Shown: positions 27,808 through 38,295, counted from the stretch's first letter. The stretch: DNA of 41,793 bases from Thermoanaerobacterales bacterium 50_218 (GCA_001508855.1 LGFL01000008.1:1-41793); one strand, 5' to 3'. A program made the numbers and translations. The notes: generated from the letters alone by a model not told the origin.

Positions 27808-28976
27808 CAGTAAGGACGCTCACCCAGGGTCACTGTGACCTTGACCATCTTCTGGTCGCGCCAGACTGTGAGTTCTACCTTCTTTCCAGGACCGGCTTCT
27901 TGGATCTTCTGGAGGAGGTCATCAGTGCCAGCCACACCTTCCCCATTCCAGCGGATGATGATGTCTCCCTGTTGGATTCCCGCTTTCTCAGCAGGACCTC
28001 CTTCGACGACATCCCTGACAAGAACACCCTCAAGTTTGGGCAAACCGAAGTAACTGGCAACTCCCGGAGTGACCTCTTGAATGGAAACTCCAAGCCAGCC
28101 GCGGGTCACCTTTCCCTTCTTGATCAGGTCGTCAAGAACAGTTTTCACAGTGTTGCTGGGAATAGCAAAACCAATGCCCTGAGCCTGGGCGTTAACCGCG
28201 GTGTTGATCCCTATCACTTCCCCATTGAGGTCGAGGAGCGGTCCCCCACTATTGCCCGGGTTGATTGAGGCGTCAGTTTGAAGGAGGTTGCGGAAGCTGC
28301 GGTCTTCAACAGTGATCGGGCGACCCTTGGCACTGATCACTCCAACAGTTACCGTGTGGTCGAGTCCATAGGGATTACCGATGGCGATTACCCAGTTGCC
28401 AACAGCGATCTTATCCGAATCCCCGAGCTTCAAGTAAGGCAGGTCAGTCCCGGCATCGATCTTCAAAACAGCCAAGTCGAGGTCATGGTCCTTACCGACA
28501 ACCCGTGCTGAAACCGGCTTCGTTCTTCCGACAAGGGTCACCTGGATCTGCTGGGCACCAGAAATAACGTGCTCATTGGTGAGAATATAACCATCAGGAG
28601 AGATGAGGAACCCAGAACCCAATCCCTGCTGCACCCTGGTCCTCGGAAGGAACTGTTCACCGAAAAATTCCCTAAAAAAGGGGTCGTTGAAGAAGGGATC
28701 CCACCTGTTGGTCGTGGTCACCAGGGTCTCGATCTTGACGACAGCAGGTGCTGCCTTCTCCACGATCTCAGCAATTGTATTGGGACCAACGCCAGGCAAA
28801 ACCGGCTGCTGGGAAGTTGTGTCGGTATCTGATGCCTGGTTGCAACTGAAAGAAGCCAGTGACGGATTTAACAAGAGGCGACCAGAAGCAAACAACACCC
28901 CTCCTGTAAAGGCGATCCCCGCAATAAAAGCGAGGAGAACGATCCCTACGAGCACCTTGTTGTTCTTCAGGTTCAT
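27807..28976 (-). CDS. HtrA/DegP-family membrane-anchored serine protease with PDZ domain
   Basis: 389 residues from ATG 28976 with GGAGGGGGA just upstream; ten more in-frame codons lie upstream without support. One N-terminal membrane anchor (VGIVLLAFIAGIAFTGGVLF) is followed by a trypsin-like domain with His in TNEHVISG, Asp in DLDLAVLK and Ser in INPGNSGGPLL, then a C-terminal PDZ domain (GVLVRDVVEGGPAEKAGIQ). It degrades or refolds misfolded envelope proteins outside the membrane. It is coupled to comEC downstream and 26 bp behind tatA. Confidence 0.94.
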   Translation of the reverse strand: MNLKNNKVLVGIVLLAFIAGIAFTGGVLFASGRLLLNPSLASFSCNQASDTDTTSQQPVLPGVGPNTIAEIVEKAAPAVVKIETLVTTTNRWDPFFNDPFFREFFGEQFLPRTRVQQGLGSGFLISPDGYILTNEHVISGAQQIQVTLVGRTKPVSARVVGKDHDLDLAVLKIDAGTDLPYLKLGDSDKIAVGNWVIAIGNPYGLDHTVTVGVISAKGRPITVEDRSFRNLLQTDASINPGNSGGPLLDLNGEVIGINTAVNAQAQGIGFAIPSNTVKTVLDDLIKKGKVTRGWLGVSIQEVTPGVASYFGLPKLEGVLVRDVVEGGPAEKAGIQQGDIIIRWNGEGVAGTDDLLQKIQEAGPGKKVELTVWRDQKMVKVTVTLGERPY

Positions 28977-29002
28977 GCTCCCCCTCCGTTCCTCCTCAAA
29001 CT

Positions 29003-29359
29003 TCAAGAAGCTCCCTTACCAACAACCTCGTCCTTTATTTCTGGCTTGCTTCCTCCACTATCGTCAGCTTCTGAGTCCTGCACCTTGGCTTCACCTTGCT
29101 CTGCCTTGGAAGAATCTCCGGCTGCATCTTTAGGCTGAGCACCGTCCCGAACCAAGGTTTTAGACCTATTCTTCTCTTCTTTCAGCAAAGACTCACGAGT
29201 AACCTCATCCCAGAGGCGGTAAGCACCAGCGGAAAATTTTCGCAACTCTCTGGTTGCCTTTCCTACAAACCGCGCCACTTCAGGGAGGCTACCCGGACCA
29301 AAAACAATCAGTGCCACTACAAAGATCAGAAAAAATTCCCACGGGCCAATGTTCAGCAA
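29003..29359 (-). CDS. Sec-independent translocase TatA/TatB-family protein
   Basis: 118 residues from TTG 29359 with a GGGGTGGG site; the longer open frame upstream includes the promoter and is rejected. One N-terminal transmembrane helix (IGPWEFFLIFVVALIVFGPG) followed by LPEVARFVGKATRELRKF is the TatA/B hinge and amphipathic helix; the C-terminal half is a highly charged, low-complexity tail. The E in PWEF and the long tail lean toward TatB-like, but TatA and TatB cannot be separated surely. No tatC is in the window. The Tat pathway exports folded cofactor enzymes such as formate dehydrogenases. Confidence 0.88.
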   Translation of the reverse strand: MLNIGPWEFFLIFVVALIVFGPGSLPEVARFVGKATRELRKFSAGAYRLWDEVTRESLLKEEKNRSKTLVRDGAQPKDAAGDSSKAEQGEAKVQDSEADDSGGSKPEIKDEVVGKGAS

Positions 29360-29389
29360 TTTGCCCACCCCTGATTCAGCTTCAGGTCT

Positions 29390-29419
29390 ATTATAACCTT
29401 GCCCACCAACCCCCGGCAA
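29390..29419 (-). promoter_or_regulatory. Sigma-A promoter of the tatA-htrA-comEC operon
   Basis: On the minus strand TTGCCG (29414-29419), an 18-base spacer and a consensus TATAAT (29390-29395), 30 bases before the tatA TTG. Confidence 0.7.
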
Positions 29420-29453
29420 GACTAAAAGTGTTTCTCCGTAAAGCAAATTGAAT

Positions 29454-29478
29454 AAGGTCCGCAAATAACGCGGACCTT
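29454..29478 (-). terminator. Probable terminator hairpin after groEL
   Basis: AAGGTCCGC (29454-29462), loop AAATAAC, GCGGACCTT (29470-29478): a perfect nine-base stem between groEL and the next promoter. The following minus-strand sequence is AT-rich but has only short T-runs. Confidence 0.6.
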
Positions 29479-29516
29479 CAGCTCCAAGTTTTTGAGAAAA
29501 CTTTTTGTAAATCAAC

Positions 29517-31151
<1,635 letters not shown>

Positions 31152-31156
31152 TTATT

Positions 31157-31441
31157 TTAAAGAACAGCAAGGATGTCTCTCTCGTAAACGATCAAATACT
31201 CTTCCCCTTCGATCTTAAGCTCAGTTCCCGCATACTTAGAAAAGATCACGCGATCTCCGACTCTAACCTCAAGAGGAGCCTTTTCGCCGTTCTCGAGAAC
31301 CCTTCCTGAACCTACGGCAACTACTTCGCCTTTTTGCGGTTTTTCTTTTGCAGTATCCGGTAAAACAATCCCTCCCTTTGTCTTTTCTTCATCTTTCACT
31401 GGTTTGAGGACAACACGATCACCGAGTGGCTTCAGTTTCAC
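31157..31441 (-). CDS. groES: Co-chaperonin GroES
   Basis: 94 residues from GTG 31441, which has AAAAGGGGG seven bases upstream and gives the usual [13 protein letters not shown] start; the TTG two codons earlier is too close to the ribosome site. The mobile loop ([19 protein letters not shown]) and the C-terminal [13 protein letters not shown] are canonical. GroES caps GroEL rings. The operon is preceded by a perfect CIRCE and a promoter. Confidence 0.97.
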   Translation of the reverse strand: MKLKPLGDRVVLKPVKDEEKTKGGIVLPDTAKEKPQKGEVVAVGSGRVLENGEKAPLEVRVGDRVIFSKYAGTELKIEGEEYLIVYERDILAVL

Positions 31442-31469
31442 AGCCAAACCCCCTTTTGGGACTTATCTG

Positions 31470-31496
31470 TTAGCACTCATCAAAAACGAGTGCTAA
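31470..31496. promoter_or_regulatory. CIRCE operator upstream of groES
   Basis: TTAGCACTC (31470-31478), nine bases, GAGTGCTAA (31488-31496): perfect CIRCE, the same half-sites as at 14319-14345. Predicts HrcA repression of groES-groEL. Confidence 0.97.
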
Positions 31497-31508
31497 AATC
31501 CAAGTAAA

Positions 31509-31537
31509 ATGATAACCTTATTTTTCCCAAAAGGCAA
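31509..31537 (-). promoter_or_regulatory. Sigma-A promoter of groES-groEL
   Basis: On the minus strand TTGCCT (31532-31537), 17-base spacer, TATCAT (31509-31514), 12 bases upstream of CIRCE; the same geometry as the hrcA promoter. Confidence 0.7.
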
Positions 31538-31611
31538 CCCCCTTACCAAACTTAATCGTATCGTTACCTACATTTCCCATACATACCTTCAGCAGTTTCG
31601 GAAAAAATAAA

Positions 31612-32000
31612 AACAGGTTCACAGCAGCCGAGCTGAGACTGCTCCAGGTCTCAAAAGGGATCTGCAGTAGTCGAACAAAAGGTTCCTGCAGGTCGCCCAA
31701 GGTATTCCCTTAAGCCATCTCCAGGAGCCGGAGTGAAGGTCAGAACAGGTTCGGTGAGGGTTTGCTGCAGCCGTCCCAGTTGTAGCAGGCTCAATACTCA
31801 GGGATCTGTTCTGGCCGGGCGAAGATCGGCTGGGGCTTTGTAGGGGTCTCCCGGAGCCGCCAGGTTCCTGGAGGCTCCGGAGAGGCTCCTTCCGGTCAAG
31901 CAAAGGTTAGTCGGGGTTTCGTAAGGGTCTGTAGGAGCCGCCAGGTTCCTGCAGGCTCTGAAGAGATTCCGTCTAGCCGGAGCGCAGGTTGCTGTGAGCC
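31612..32000. repeat. Non-coding region with degenerate ~81-bp palindrome-bearing tandem repeats
   Basis: The gap between mog and the groES promoter holds no convincing gene. Two well-conserved units begin at 31832 (GGGGCTTTGTAGGGGTCT) and 31913 (GGGGTTTCGTAAGGGTCT), 81 bp apart. Each contains GGAGCCGCCAGGTTCCTG (31853 and 31934). In the first unit 31851-31880 is a near-perfect 30-bp palindrome, CCGGAGCC-g-CCAGG-tt-CCTGG-a-GGCTCCGG. More degraded copies are visible around 31754-31831 (GCAGCCGTCCCAGTTG) and 31617-31750 (GGTTCCTGCAGG at 31681). Unit lengths are not all multiples of three, arguing against protein repeats. As transcribed from mog, the RNA would be a chain of hairpins. Confidence 0.7.
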
Positions 32001-32012
32001 TGTTTCCTTATT

Positions 32013-32510
32013 TTATTTCTCAGGGTGGCGAGCACACTCTCCCCCACGGCCCTGGAGAATTTCAAGGGCATGAGGGATTGCCGGTAAGACTACTTCGAGA
32101 TTTTCGCGGACGGCCCTCGGACTTCCAGGAAGATTGATGATCAGAGTCTTGCCCCGCGACCCGGCAACTGCCCTTGAGAGCATAGCATGGGGAGTGTACT
32201 CCAGGCCTTTCGCCCGCATTGCCTCCGGAATCCCAGGAATCACTTTTTCCACAACCTCGTGTGTGGCCTCGGGAGTTACATCACGAGGTGAAAGCCCAGT
32301 TCCCCCTGTTGTCAGGATAAGATCTACCCTTTTTTCATCAGCGTATTCGAGCAGTTTCTCAACAAGTAGCTCTTTTTCATCAGGAACCACATCATAGGCA
32401 ACAACCTCTCCACCTATCTCAGCAACCATCTCTTTAATCACTTCAGCACTTCTGTCTTCCCGTTCGCCGCGGGCACCTTTATCACTAGCGGTTAATACTG
32501 CAACTCGCAT
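32013..32510 (-). CDS. mog: Molybdopterin adenylyltransferase, MogA/MoaB family
   Basis: 165 residues from ATG 32510, which has AGAGGTGA seven bases upstream (six extra in-frame codons upstream are unsupported). The MogA/MoaB fold is shown by RVAVLTASDKGARG, ILTTGGTGLSPRDVTPEAT and the ending LPGSPRAVRENLEVVLPAIPHALE. It adenylates molybdopterin before metal insertion by MoeA. It is the last gene of the cofactor operon, 29 bp after the MOSC gene. Confidence 0.94.
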   Translation of the reverse strand: MRVAVLTASDKGARGEREDRSAEVIKEMVAEIGGEVVAYDVVPDEKELLVEKLLEYADEKRVDLILTTGGTGLSPRDVTPEATHEVVEKVIPGIPEAMRAKGLEYTPHAMLSRAVAGSRGKTLIINLPGSPRAVRENLEVVLPAIPHALEILQGRGGECARHPEK

Positions 32511-32539
32511 CAAATTCTCACCTCTCAATAAAGATTTGT

Positions 32540-32980
32540 TTAAGACTCGGTCAGGACCTCGATCTTGTCCCCCACTTTGATCCGCCCTCCCTTAAGCACC
32601 TTGATAAAAATACCCTCTCGGGGCATCACACAATCACCAGCATAGTAGTAGACTGCACATCTGGTATGGCATTTCTTGCCGATCTGGGTCACTTCCCCAA
32701 TCGCTTCCTCACCAAGCCGGAGCTTTGTTCCAACAGGAAGGGACACCAAGTCGATACCCTCGGTGGTAATGTTTTCGGCAAAGTCACCAGGGCCGACACC
32801 TAAGCCCTTTTCCTGCATTTTTCTGATGCTTTCGATCGCCAAAAGACTCACCTGACGATGCCACTTCCCGGCATGAGCATCACCATCAAGCCCGTGGTCG
32901 GGAACAAGAATACCTTCCCCAACGTTCTTCTTGGGCTGTCCCTTTTGGTCACTTTTACAAATTGCGACTATTCTGCCCAC
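32540..32980 (-). CDS. MOSC-domain protein
   Basis: 146 residues, a stand-alone MOSC domain ([33 protein letters not shown]; a conserved Cys in [11 protein letters not shown]). MOSC domains, named after Mo-cofactor sulfurase C-termini, bind molybdenum cofactor and may carry sulfur on Cys. Stand-alone versions in Mo-cofactor operons are thought to handle or sulfurate the cofactor. The GTG start overlaps the moaC 3' end by 13 bases, so translation is coupled. Confidence 0.9.
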   Translation of the reverse strand: MGRIVAICKSDQKGQPKKNVGEGILVPDHGLDGDAHAGKWHRQVSLLAIESIRKMQEKGLGVGPGDFAENITTEGIDLVSLPVGTKLRLGEEAIGEVTQIGKKCHTRCAVYYYAGDCVMPREGIFIKVLKGGRIKVGDKIEVLTES

Positions 32981-33465
32981 TCTTCCTCACCCTCTCGCAA
33001 AAAGTGTCCACTTTTACCTCCAGACTTTTCCACAAGGCGGATTTCCCCAATCACCATCATCTTGTCGACAGCCTTGCACATGTCGTAAATTGTCAAGGCG
33101 GCGACACTGACCGCTGTCAGTGCATCCATCTCCACTCCGGTTTTGCCGTGGCATCTCACACACGCCTCGATCTCGACGGCTTTTCTCTCTTCATTAATGC
33201 GAAAATCTACCTCCACGGAATCCAAGAGCAACGGATGGCACATCGGGATCAACTCTGAGGTCCGTTTGGCAGCCATGATCGCTGCAATCCGGGCCACCCC
33301 CAAGACATCCCCCTTGGCAATCCTCCCTGCTTTAATCAGTTCGAGGGTGTTGGGGCTCATGAAAACCGTTCCTCGCGCCCTCGCCTTGCGCGCAGTTTCG
33401 GGCTTTGCTCCAATGTCAACCATGCGTGCTCGGCCTTTTTCATCAAAGTGCGTCAGTTTCACCAT
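32968..33465 (-). CDS. moaC: Cyclic pyranopterin monophosphate synthase MoaC
   Basis: 165 residues, usual length. [50 protein letters not shown], and [29 protein letters not shown] are typical, the last including the active-site Lys/Asp region. It completes conversion of the MoaA product to cPMP, the first stable Mo-cofactor intermediate. ATG with TAGGAGG immediately upstream; one base separates it from the moaA stop. Confidence 0.97.
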   Translation of the reverse strand: MVKLTHFDEKGRARMVDIGAKPETARKARARGTVFMSPNTLELIKAGRIAKGDVLGVARIAAIMAAKRTSELIPMCHPLLLDSVEVDFRINEERKAVEIEACVRCHGKTGVEMDALTAVSVAALTIYDMCKAVDKMMVIGEIRLVEKSGGKSGHFLREGEEEWAE

Positions 33466-33466
33466 T

Positions 33467-34447
33467 TCAACCTCCTATCTGGCACATGTCACGCCCACCT
33501 GACGCCAATCTCACTGCCTCGTGGTAACTGGAAGGCTTGAGAGAAATAGCCTTCCGAAAGATTTCCGCCAGTTCCTGGTCACTGGCTCCAGCCCTCAAGG
33601 GCCGGCGCAGGTCGAGTTCCCTCTGGTCAAAGAGGCACGGGCGCAGTTGGCCATCTGCGGTCAGCCGGATCCTGTTACACCGGCTACAGAAGTGGTTGCT
33701 GACCGCGCTGATGAAACCAAGCTTCCCTGAAGCACCAGGAACCTGGAAATAGCGGGCAGGTCCGCTTCCTGTCACCACTTCCACAGGAACGAGTTTTCCC
33801 AGAACTGCTTCAATTCTTTCCCTTACCTGGGAAGCCGGGGCAAAATGCTTTTCCGCAAACTCCCGGCTCGTTCCGATCGACATCACCTCGATGAAGCGCA
33901 CATGAACCGGATACCTGCAGGTCAGTTCAGCGAAATCCACCCAATCCTGGTCATTAAATCCCTTGAGAATCACTACATTAACCTTGACAGGATCAAAACC
34001 CAAATCGAGAGATTTCTGGATCCCTTCCCAGACCTTTGAGAAATCACCACCACGGGTCAGTTCCCTGTACTTCTCCGGATTCAAGGTATCGAGGCTGATA
34101 TTCAGCCTCCTCACCCCGGCGTCTTTCAGTTGAGCAGCCATCTGGGGCAGGAGGATCCCGTTGGTTGTGAGAGACAGGTCTTCCACCCCGGGGAGTTGCA
34201 CCAGAGACCTGATGAACTCGATCAGACCTTTTCTCACCAAGGGCTCGCCACCTGTGAGTCGAAACTTCCGAAAGCCAACACTGGTGGCCACCCTGATAAG
34301 CCGGAGCAGTTCCTCGAAACACAGGATCTCTTCCCTGGGTTTGAGTTCAACTCCTTCTGCAGGCATACAATAGATGCACCGCAAATTACACCTGTCAGTG
34401 ATCGAAACCCTCAAATAATCGATTTTACGCCCATACCTGTCCACCAT
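33467..34447 (-). CDS. moaA: GTP 3',8-cyclase MoaA
   Basis: 326 residues. The N-terminal radical-SAM cluster C-x3-C-x2-C is in [15 protein letters not shown]; the second cluster is in [24 protein letters not shown] (shown here only by its C-x2-C-x13-C pattern); it ends with the essential Gly-Gly (MCQIGG). MoaA and MoaC convert GTP to cPMP. ATG with GAGGAG nine bases upstream, 30 bp after the moeA-PBP fusion. Confidence 0.97.
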   Translation of the reverse strand: MVDRYGRKIDYLRVSITDRCNLRCIYCMPAEGVELKPREEILCFEELLRLIRVATSVGFRKFRLTGGEPLVRKGLIEFIRSLVQLPGVEDLSLTTNGILLPQMAAQLKDAGVRRLNISLDTLNPEKYRELTRGGDFSKVWEGIQKSLDLGFDPVKVNVVILKGFNDQDWVDFAELTCRYPVHVRFIEVMSIGTSREFAEKHFAPASQVRERIEAVLGKLVPVEVVTGSGPARYFQVPGASGKLGFISAVSNHFCSRCNRIRLTADGQLRPCLFDQRELDLRRPLRAGASDQELAEIFRKAISLKPSSYHEAVRLASGGRDMCQIGG

Positions 34448-34477
34448 CGGTGTTCGCTCCTCTCCTAAAATCGGCCG

Positions 34478-36403
34478 TCAGCCTTCCCCGACGACTTTCC
34501 CGCAATCCCTGAAGTCGTATCCACGCAACTTCCCTATTGATTCTCGAAAATCGTCATCAGTAAGCAATTCCCGCACAATCCGGACCTCCTCGGTATCCCA
34601 CAGTTCCCTAGGAATACAGAGGTCATAGCGCTCCTCCCCAATCGGGATAAAATCCAAATCCAAGGCATCAGCAGCAGCTTGGATACCCAGCCCCACATCA
34701 GCACTACCCGAGGCAACTGCTACGGCCACGGCCATGTGGGTATATTCCTCTCTCTGATAGCCTTCGATCTCTTCTGGGGAAATCCCTTGCTGGCGAAGGA
34801 GGTAATCCAGCAAGAGACGTGTTCCCGAACCTCGCTGTCTGTTGATAAATCGGACACCCTTTCGAGTTAGGTCTTTAAGTTGTCGAATCTCCTTTGGATT
34901 CCCTCGAGGAACGATCAGCCCCTGAATGCGGTAAGCCAGGTTCAAGAGAATAAAAGGTTTGCCAGCTAATACCTTTTTGGCGAAGGAGAGGTTGTACTCC
35001 CCGGTTTCTTCATCCAGAAGGTGAATCCCAGCAAGGTGGGCTTCCCCGCGGGCAACCGCAGTCAAACCCCCCATGCTCCCCACATGAGAAGAAATCAGGC
35101 GGTGGCCTGGGTGTTTCCTCTGGATAGTGTCAGCTATGAGATCAAGAACAAGGTCATGACTCCCGACAACCACGGTCGATTTTTCGATTTCCTGCCAGGG
35201 TCTGAGCAGTTCTACCTCTACCTGGGTTCCCGGCCCAAAACCCTCAGAAAAAGCAGGCACCCGCAAAATGCCATCAGCCCGAACCAGGGAAGTGACACTT
35301 CCTGCCCCCCGAGGCAAAGGTTGGACAACAACCCTTTCTCTGACCCGACCAAGCCTCACCCTGACGAATTCCTCAGCACCCAGAGAGGAAGCCATTTTGC
35401 GGCCAATGATACCTTGAACCCGGGGTCGCTCGGGAACTGGCAGCCCCTGCTTGCGATAAATAACTGGTTTGGCAAACATCTCAAAGGTTAGTGTTGCCGA
35501 AACCGGGTAGCCAGGGACACCAATCACAGGCTTCCCCTGAATCGCCCCGAGAATCACTGGCTTGCCTGGTCTGATGGCTACTCCGTGAATAAAAACTTCT
35601 CCCAGTTCCCGAAACAAGGAAACAGTGTAGTCTTCCCTACCTGCTGAAGAACCAGCAATTACCGCCAGGATGTCGGCCTGTTCCAGATACTCGAGGATCA
35701 CCTCTCTGAGCAACCGATAGTCATCGGGTGTCCGGGGACCATAAACAGGGATTCCTCCCCATTCTTCGACTAAAGCACCAAGAGTTCTGCTGTTGGACTC
35801 AATAACTGACCCAGGTTTTAACTCATCCCCCGGAGCAATCAATTCGGTCCCCGTAGGGATTAAAGCCACCCTTGGCCTAGGATAAACCTCGACCTCGGTT
35901 ACACCTGCCGTCAGCATCCCTCCAATGTCATAAGGCCGGATCTGCTGATGCGAAGGCAGCACCATTTCTGTTTCCACAAAATCCTCACCAACGACCCTGA
36001 CGTGTTGCCAGGGCACAGCAGGTGAAATGACCTCCACAGTATTTTCATCGAGGAAGTGAACATCCTCAATCATAATCACGGCATTAAACCCTTCGGGAAG
36101 AGGATCACCTGTATCTACGACAACAGCATCAGTGCCGAGCCGGAGCTGGACAGGGCTAGTCTCTGTTGCCCCATAGGTGTCCTCGGAGCGGACAGCAATC
36201 CCGTCCATCGCCGCGGCGTTATAATGAGGAGAAGAGACCTGAGCAAAAACTGGTTTTGCCGTCACCCGGCCCCGTGCCTCAGTAACAGGGATTTTTTCCG
36301 GCTTGCCTGGAGCAAGAGCACCCATTTTTTCCAGGCTAGCCAGATAGGTAAACAAAGCCTTTCCCCAGGGAACATTGTCAAGATACCTTTGTTTTGCCTT
36401 CAT
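34478..36403 (-). CDS. MoeA fused to a C-terminal periplasmic-binding-protein-like (LysR substrate) domain
   Basis: About 641 residues from ATG 36403 (AGGTGGGG upstream, family-like start KAKQRYLDNVPW). ATG 36472 has a better GGAGAG site and would add 23 residues; the start is unresolved. Residues ~1-405 are MoeA: SSPHYNAAAMDGIAV, IPTGTELIAPG, IAGSSAGREDY and the C-terminal MoeA_C. Residues ~420-640 are a PBP-like domain (VVGSHDLVLDLIAD, GSMGGLTAVARGEAHLAG, INRQRGSGTRLLLD). MoeA inserts molybdate or tungstate into adenylylated molybdopterin; the extra domain may sense or capture the oxyanion (inference). Confidence 0.92.
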   Translation of the reverse strand: MKAKQRYLDNVPWGKALFTYLASLEKMGALAPGKPEKIPVTEARGRVTAKPVFAQVSSPHYNAAAMDGIAVRSEDTYGATETSPVQLRLGTDAVVVDTGDPLPEGFNAVIMIEDVHFLDENTVEVISPAVPWQHVRVVGEDFVETEMVLPSHQQIRPYDIGGMLTAGVTEVEVYPRPRVALIPTGTELIAPGDELKPGSVIESNSRTLGALVEEWGGIPVYGPRTPDDYRLLREVILEYLEQADILAVIAGSSAGREDYTVSLFRELGEVFIHGVAIRPGKPVILGAIQGKPVIGVPGYPVSATLTFEMFAKPVIYRKQGLPVPERPRVQGIIGRKMASSLGAEEFVRVRLGRVRERVVVQPLPRGAGSVTSLVRADGILRVPAFSEGFGPGTQVEVELLRPWQEIEKSTVVVGSHDLVLDLIADTIQRKHPGHRLISSHVGSMGGLTAVARGEAHLAGIHLLDEETGEYNLSFAKKVLAGKPFILLNLAYRIQGLIVPRGNPKEIRQLKDLTRKGVRFINRQRGSGTRLLLDYLLRQQGISPEEIEGYQREEYTHMAVAVAVASGSADVGLGIQAAADALDLDFIPIGEERYDLCIPRELWDTEEVRIVRELLTDDDFRESIGKLRGYDFRDCGKVVGEG

Positions 36404-36505
36404 TTTTCCCCACCTGCCCCGAAAATCCGATTTGCCCCCTGGCCGTATCGACATGCTGTCTCTGTTCAGCATCGATGACTCTCCAAACTCTTCAGTTCGT
36501 AGTTG

Positions 36506-37762
36506 TTAGAGCACATAATCAGTTCCAAAGAGGTAAACATCAACCTCTGAGCCTGCAGCAACACCCTCCTTTTCAAGGGGAATTCGGAAGATCCCGTCAC
36601 CCCGAACCATTGGTGACAGGAGCCCGGACTTCCCAAGAAGGGGGTCAGCCCAGAGCTTCCCGTCCTTGGAACGCAGCTTTACCCTAATGAAGTCTTCTCT
36701 TCCCGGAGCCGAGGCCAGGCTACGGGAAAGCAGTGCTGGAACAGGGAGTGCTGCAGGCTTTATCCCCCGGTAACTGCCAAACTTCAGCAGAGGCGCTACC
36801 AGTAAATCAAAAGAAATCAGAGCAGCAGCAGGATGTCCCGGAAGCCCAAAAACAGGCTTTTTCCCAACCACTGCTCCCATTGTTGGTTTCCCCGGTCTGA
36901 TCGCCAGCCCGTGGAAGACCAAACCGGGTTTACCTAACCCAGAAATCACGTCTGTAGTCAGGTCACGGGTTCCTACTGAACTACCTCCAGAGACTACAAC
37001 AATATCAGTTTCTTCGAGCGCCTGCCTCAAGACCTGGTGGAGCATTTCAGGATCATCTTTAACCAAACCGTAGAGCACGGGTTTTCCGCCACACTCGAGC
37101 ACCTTACCAGCAAGAGTGTAAGAATTGATGTCCCGAACCTGCCCAGGGCGAGGTTTTGCTTCCGGAGGCACAACCTCGTCCCCGGTAGAGATAATCCCGA
37201 CAACTAAGGGGGCCCAAACCTCAAGTTCCAATTCCCCTACTGCTGCCAGGAAACCCAGATCCTGTGGCCGGAGCAGGTGATTGGTTGGAAAGATCTCTTC
37301 CCCTGAACTAATGTCTTCATCTGGTAAGATCACGTTCTCCCCTGGCCCTACTGGTCTGATCACTTCGATTTCGCCGTTCCCCAGAGGCTCTGTATGTTCG
37401 ATCATTACTGCAGCATCAGCGCCCTCGGGGAGCATCGCTCCGGTTGCCACCCTAACAGCTTCTCCAGCTCCCACCCTACACTCCGGCACTTCTCCCATTC
37501 TCACTTCTCCAATAATTCGCAAGTAGGCAGGTGCACCCTCGGTTGCACCGAAGGTGTCTCTTGCTCGAACCGCGAACCCATCAACCGTCGAGCGGGCAAA
37601 TCCAGGCACGTTTTCCTGCGACAGCACAGGCCGTGCCAAGCGGCGGCCAAGGCACTCAAGGAGCGGCCTCCGCTCTGAGGAGCGAAGTTCCACAGGAAGG
37701 TAATCGTCCAGTTTTTTTCTAGCCTCAGTAACAGGAAGAACAGTAAAAAATTCCTCTCCCAC
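36506..37762 (-). CDS. moeA: Molybdopterin molybdenumtransferase MoeA
   Basis: 418 residues, the standard single MoeA. VPGFARSTVDGFAVRA near residue 55-70, IISTGDEVVPPEA, VVSGGSSVGTRDLT, FHGLAIRPGKPTMGA and GLPGHPAAALISFD cover the catalytic domains; the C-terminal domain ends the protein. It ligates Mo or W into the cofactor. GTG start with AAAGGGG nine bases upstream. Tandem moeA genes, one plain and one PBP-fused, suggest separate metal preferences or stages, as in archaea. Confidence 0.96.
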   Translation of the reverse strand: MGEEFFTVLPVTEARKKLDDYLPVELRSSERRPLLECLGRRLARPVLSQENVPGFARSTVDGFAVRARDTFGATEGAPAYLRIIGEVRMGEVPECRVGAGEAVRVATGAMLPEGADAAVMIEHTEPLGNGEIEVIRPVGPGENVILPDEDISSGEEIFPTNHLLRPQDLGFLAAVGELELEVWAPLVVGIISTGDEVVPPEAKPRPGQVRDINSYTLAGKVLECGGKPVLYGLVKDDPEMLHQVLRQALEETDIVVVSGGSSVGTRDLTTDVISGLGKPGLVFHGLAIRPGKPTMGAVVGKKPVFGLPGHPAAALISFDLLVAPLLKFGSYRGIKPAALPVPALLSRSLASAPGREDFIRVKLRSKDGKLWADPLLGKSGLLSPMVRGDGIFRIPLEKEGVAAGSEVDVYLFGTDYVL

Positions 37763-37797
37763 TTTTCAGAACCCCTTTGACGAACTCATGTTAGTCT

Positions 37798-38187
37798 TTA
37801 ACCAAAACAGCCAAGAGCGCACTCTCTCACCTTGATGTTCAGCTTGTTGCAGGCAATCCCGATCAACAATGGAGAAACTCCCAGTTCTTCAGCGATCTGG
37901 CGCGCTTGAGTGCAGGTAATTTTTCCCTCAGGGGCAGCTTTCAGTAAAGCCTCTTTAATTTGGGGTTCGACCTCAAACAATCCAAGGGCACAGCCTGTAA
38001 TCCTGATTTTCAACTTGTTGCAGGCACGCCCGACGACCTTGGGGTCAACCCCAAGAGAGTCAGCAATTTCCCGTGCTTTCGGACAGGTAATCTTGCCTTC
38101 GGGTGCTGCTTCCAAAAGAGCTTCTCTAAGCCTTGGGTCAACTTCTCTTCCTCCACCACAAGAACCTTTCGCAGTTTCCTTGGTCAT
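37798..38187 (-). CDS. Unrecognised protein made of two 57-residue HTH-like, Cys-containing repeats
   Basis: 129 residues; ATG with AAAGGAGAGG seven bases upstream. Residues 16-71 and 73-128 are direct repeats with a strict 57-residue period: (E)APEGKITC, then A-R-x-I-A-x-x-L-G-V (a helix-turn-helix-like pair), ACNKL(K/N)I and CALG. Cysteines match in both copies (C35/C92, C56/C113, C66/C123), with extra C10 and C127, eight in all. A metal- or Fe-S-binding DNA/RNA-binding protein is a reasonable inference; no named family was recognised. It is the first gene behind the Moco-type riboswitch and precedes moeA, so a role in Mo/W cofactor control or metal handling is likely. Confidence 0.85.
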   Translation of the reverse strand: MTKETAKGSCGGGREVDPRLREALLEAAPEGKITCPKAREIADSLGVDPKVVGRACNKLKIRITGCALGLFEVEPQIKEALLKAAPEGKITCTQARQIAEELGVSPLLIGIACNKLNIKVRECALGCFG

Positions 38188-38234
38188 TGCTTTTCCTCTC
38201 CTTTCGCTGAAACAGTTTTTCTAATATTTGCGTA

Positions 38235-38284
38235 CTCAAAAACAAATTAAAATGGGCGCCAACCCCGGATTAAGTCTGCGCCCC
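38235..38284 (-). terminator. Riboswitch expression-platform terminator
   Basis: On the minus strand GGGCGC (38278-38283), an 18-base loop and GCGCCC (38254-38259) are followed by a T-rich run (to about 38235). It lies 12 bases after the aptamer and before the first gene's ribosome site, so it should abort transcription of the cofactor operon when formed. Confidence 0.75.
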
Positions 38285-38295
38285 TCTTGATCGCA

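Noticed and set aside
31619-31903. 94-codon minus-strand frame inside the repeat region
   Set aside because: Low-complexity Arg/Ser/Pro composition, no ribosome site, and it runs across repeats whose lengths break the reading frame.
31612-32000. CRISPR array
   Set aside because: Units are ~81 bp, degenerate, few, and lack constant repeats with unique spacers; no cas genes are present.
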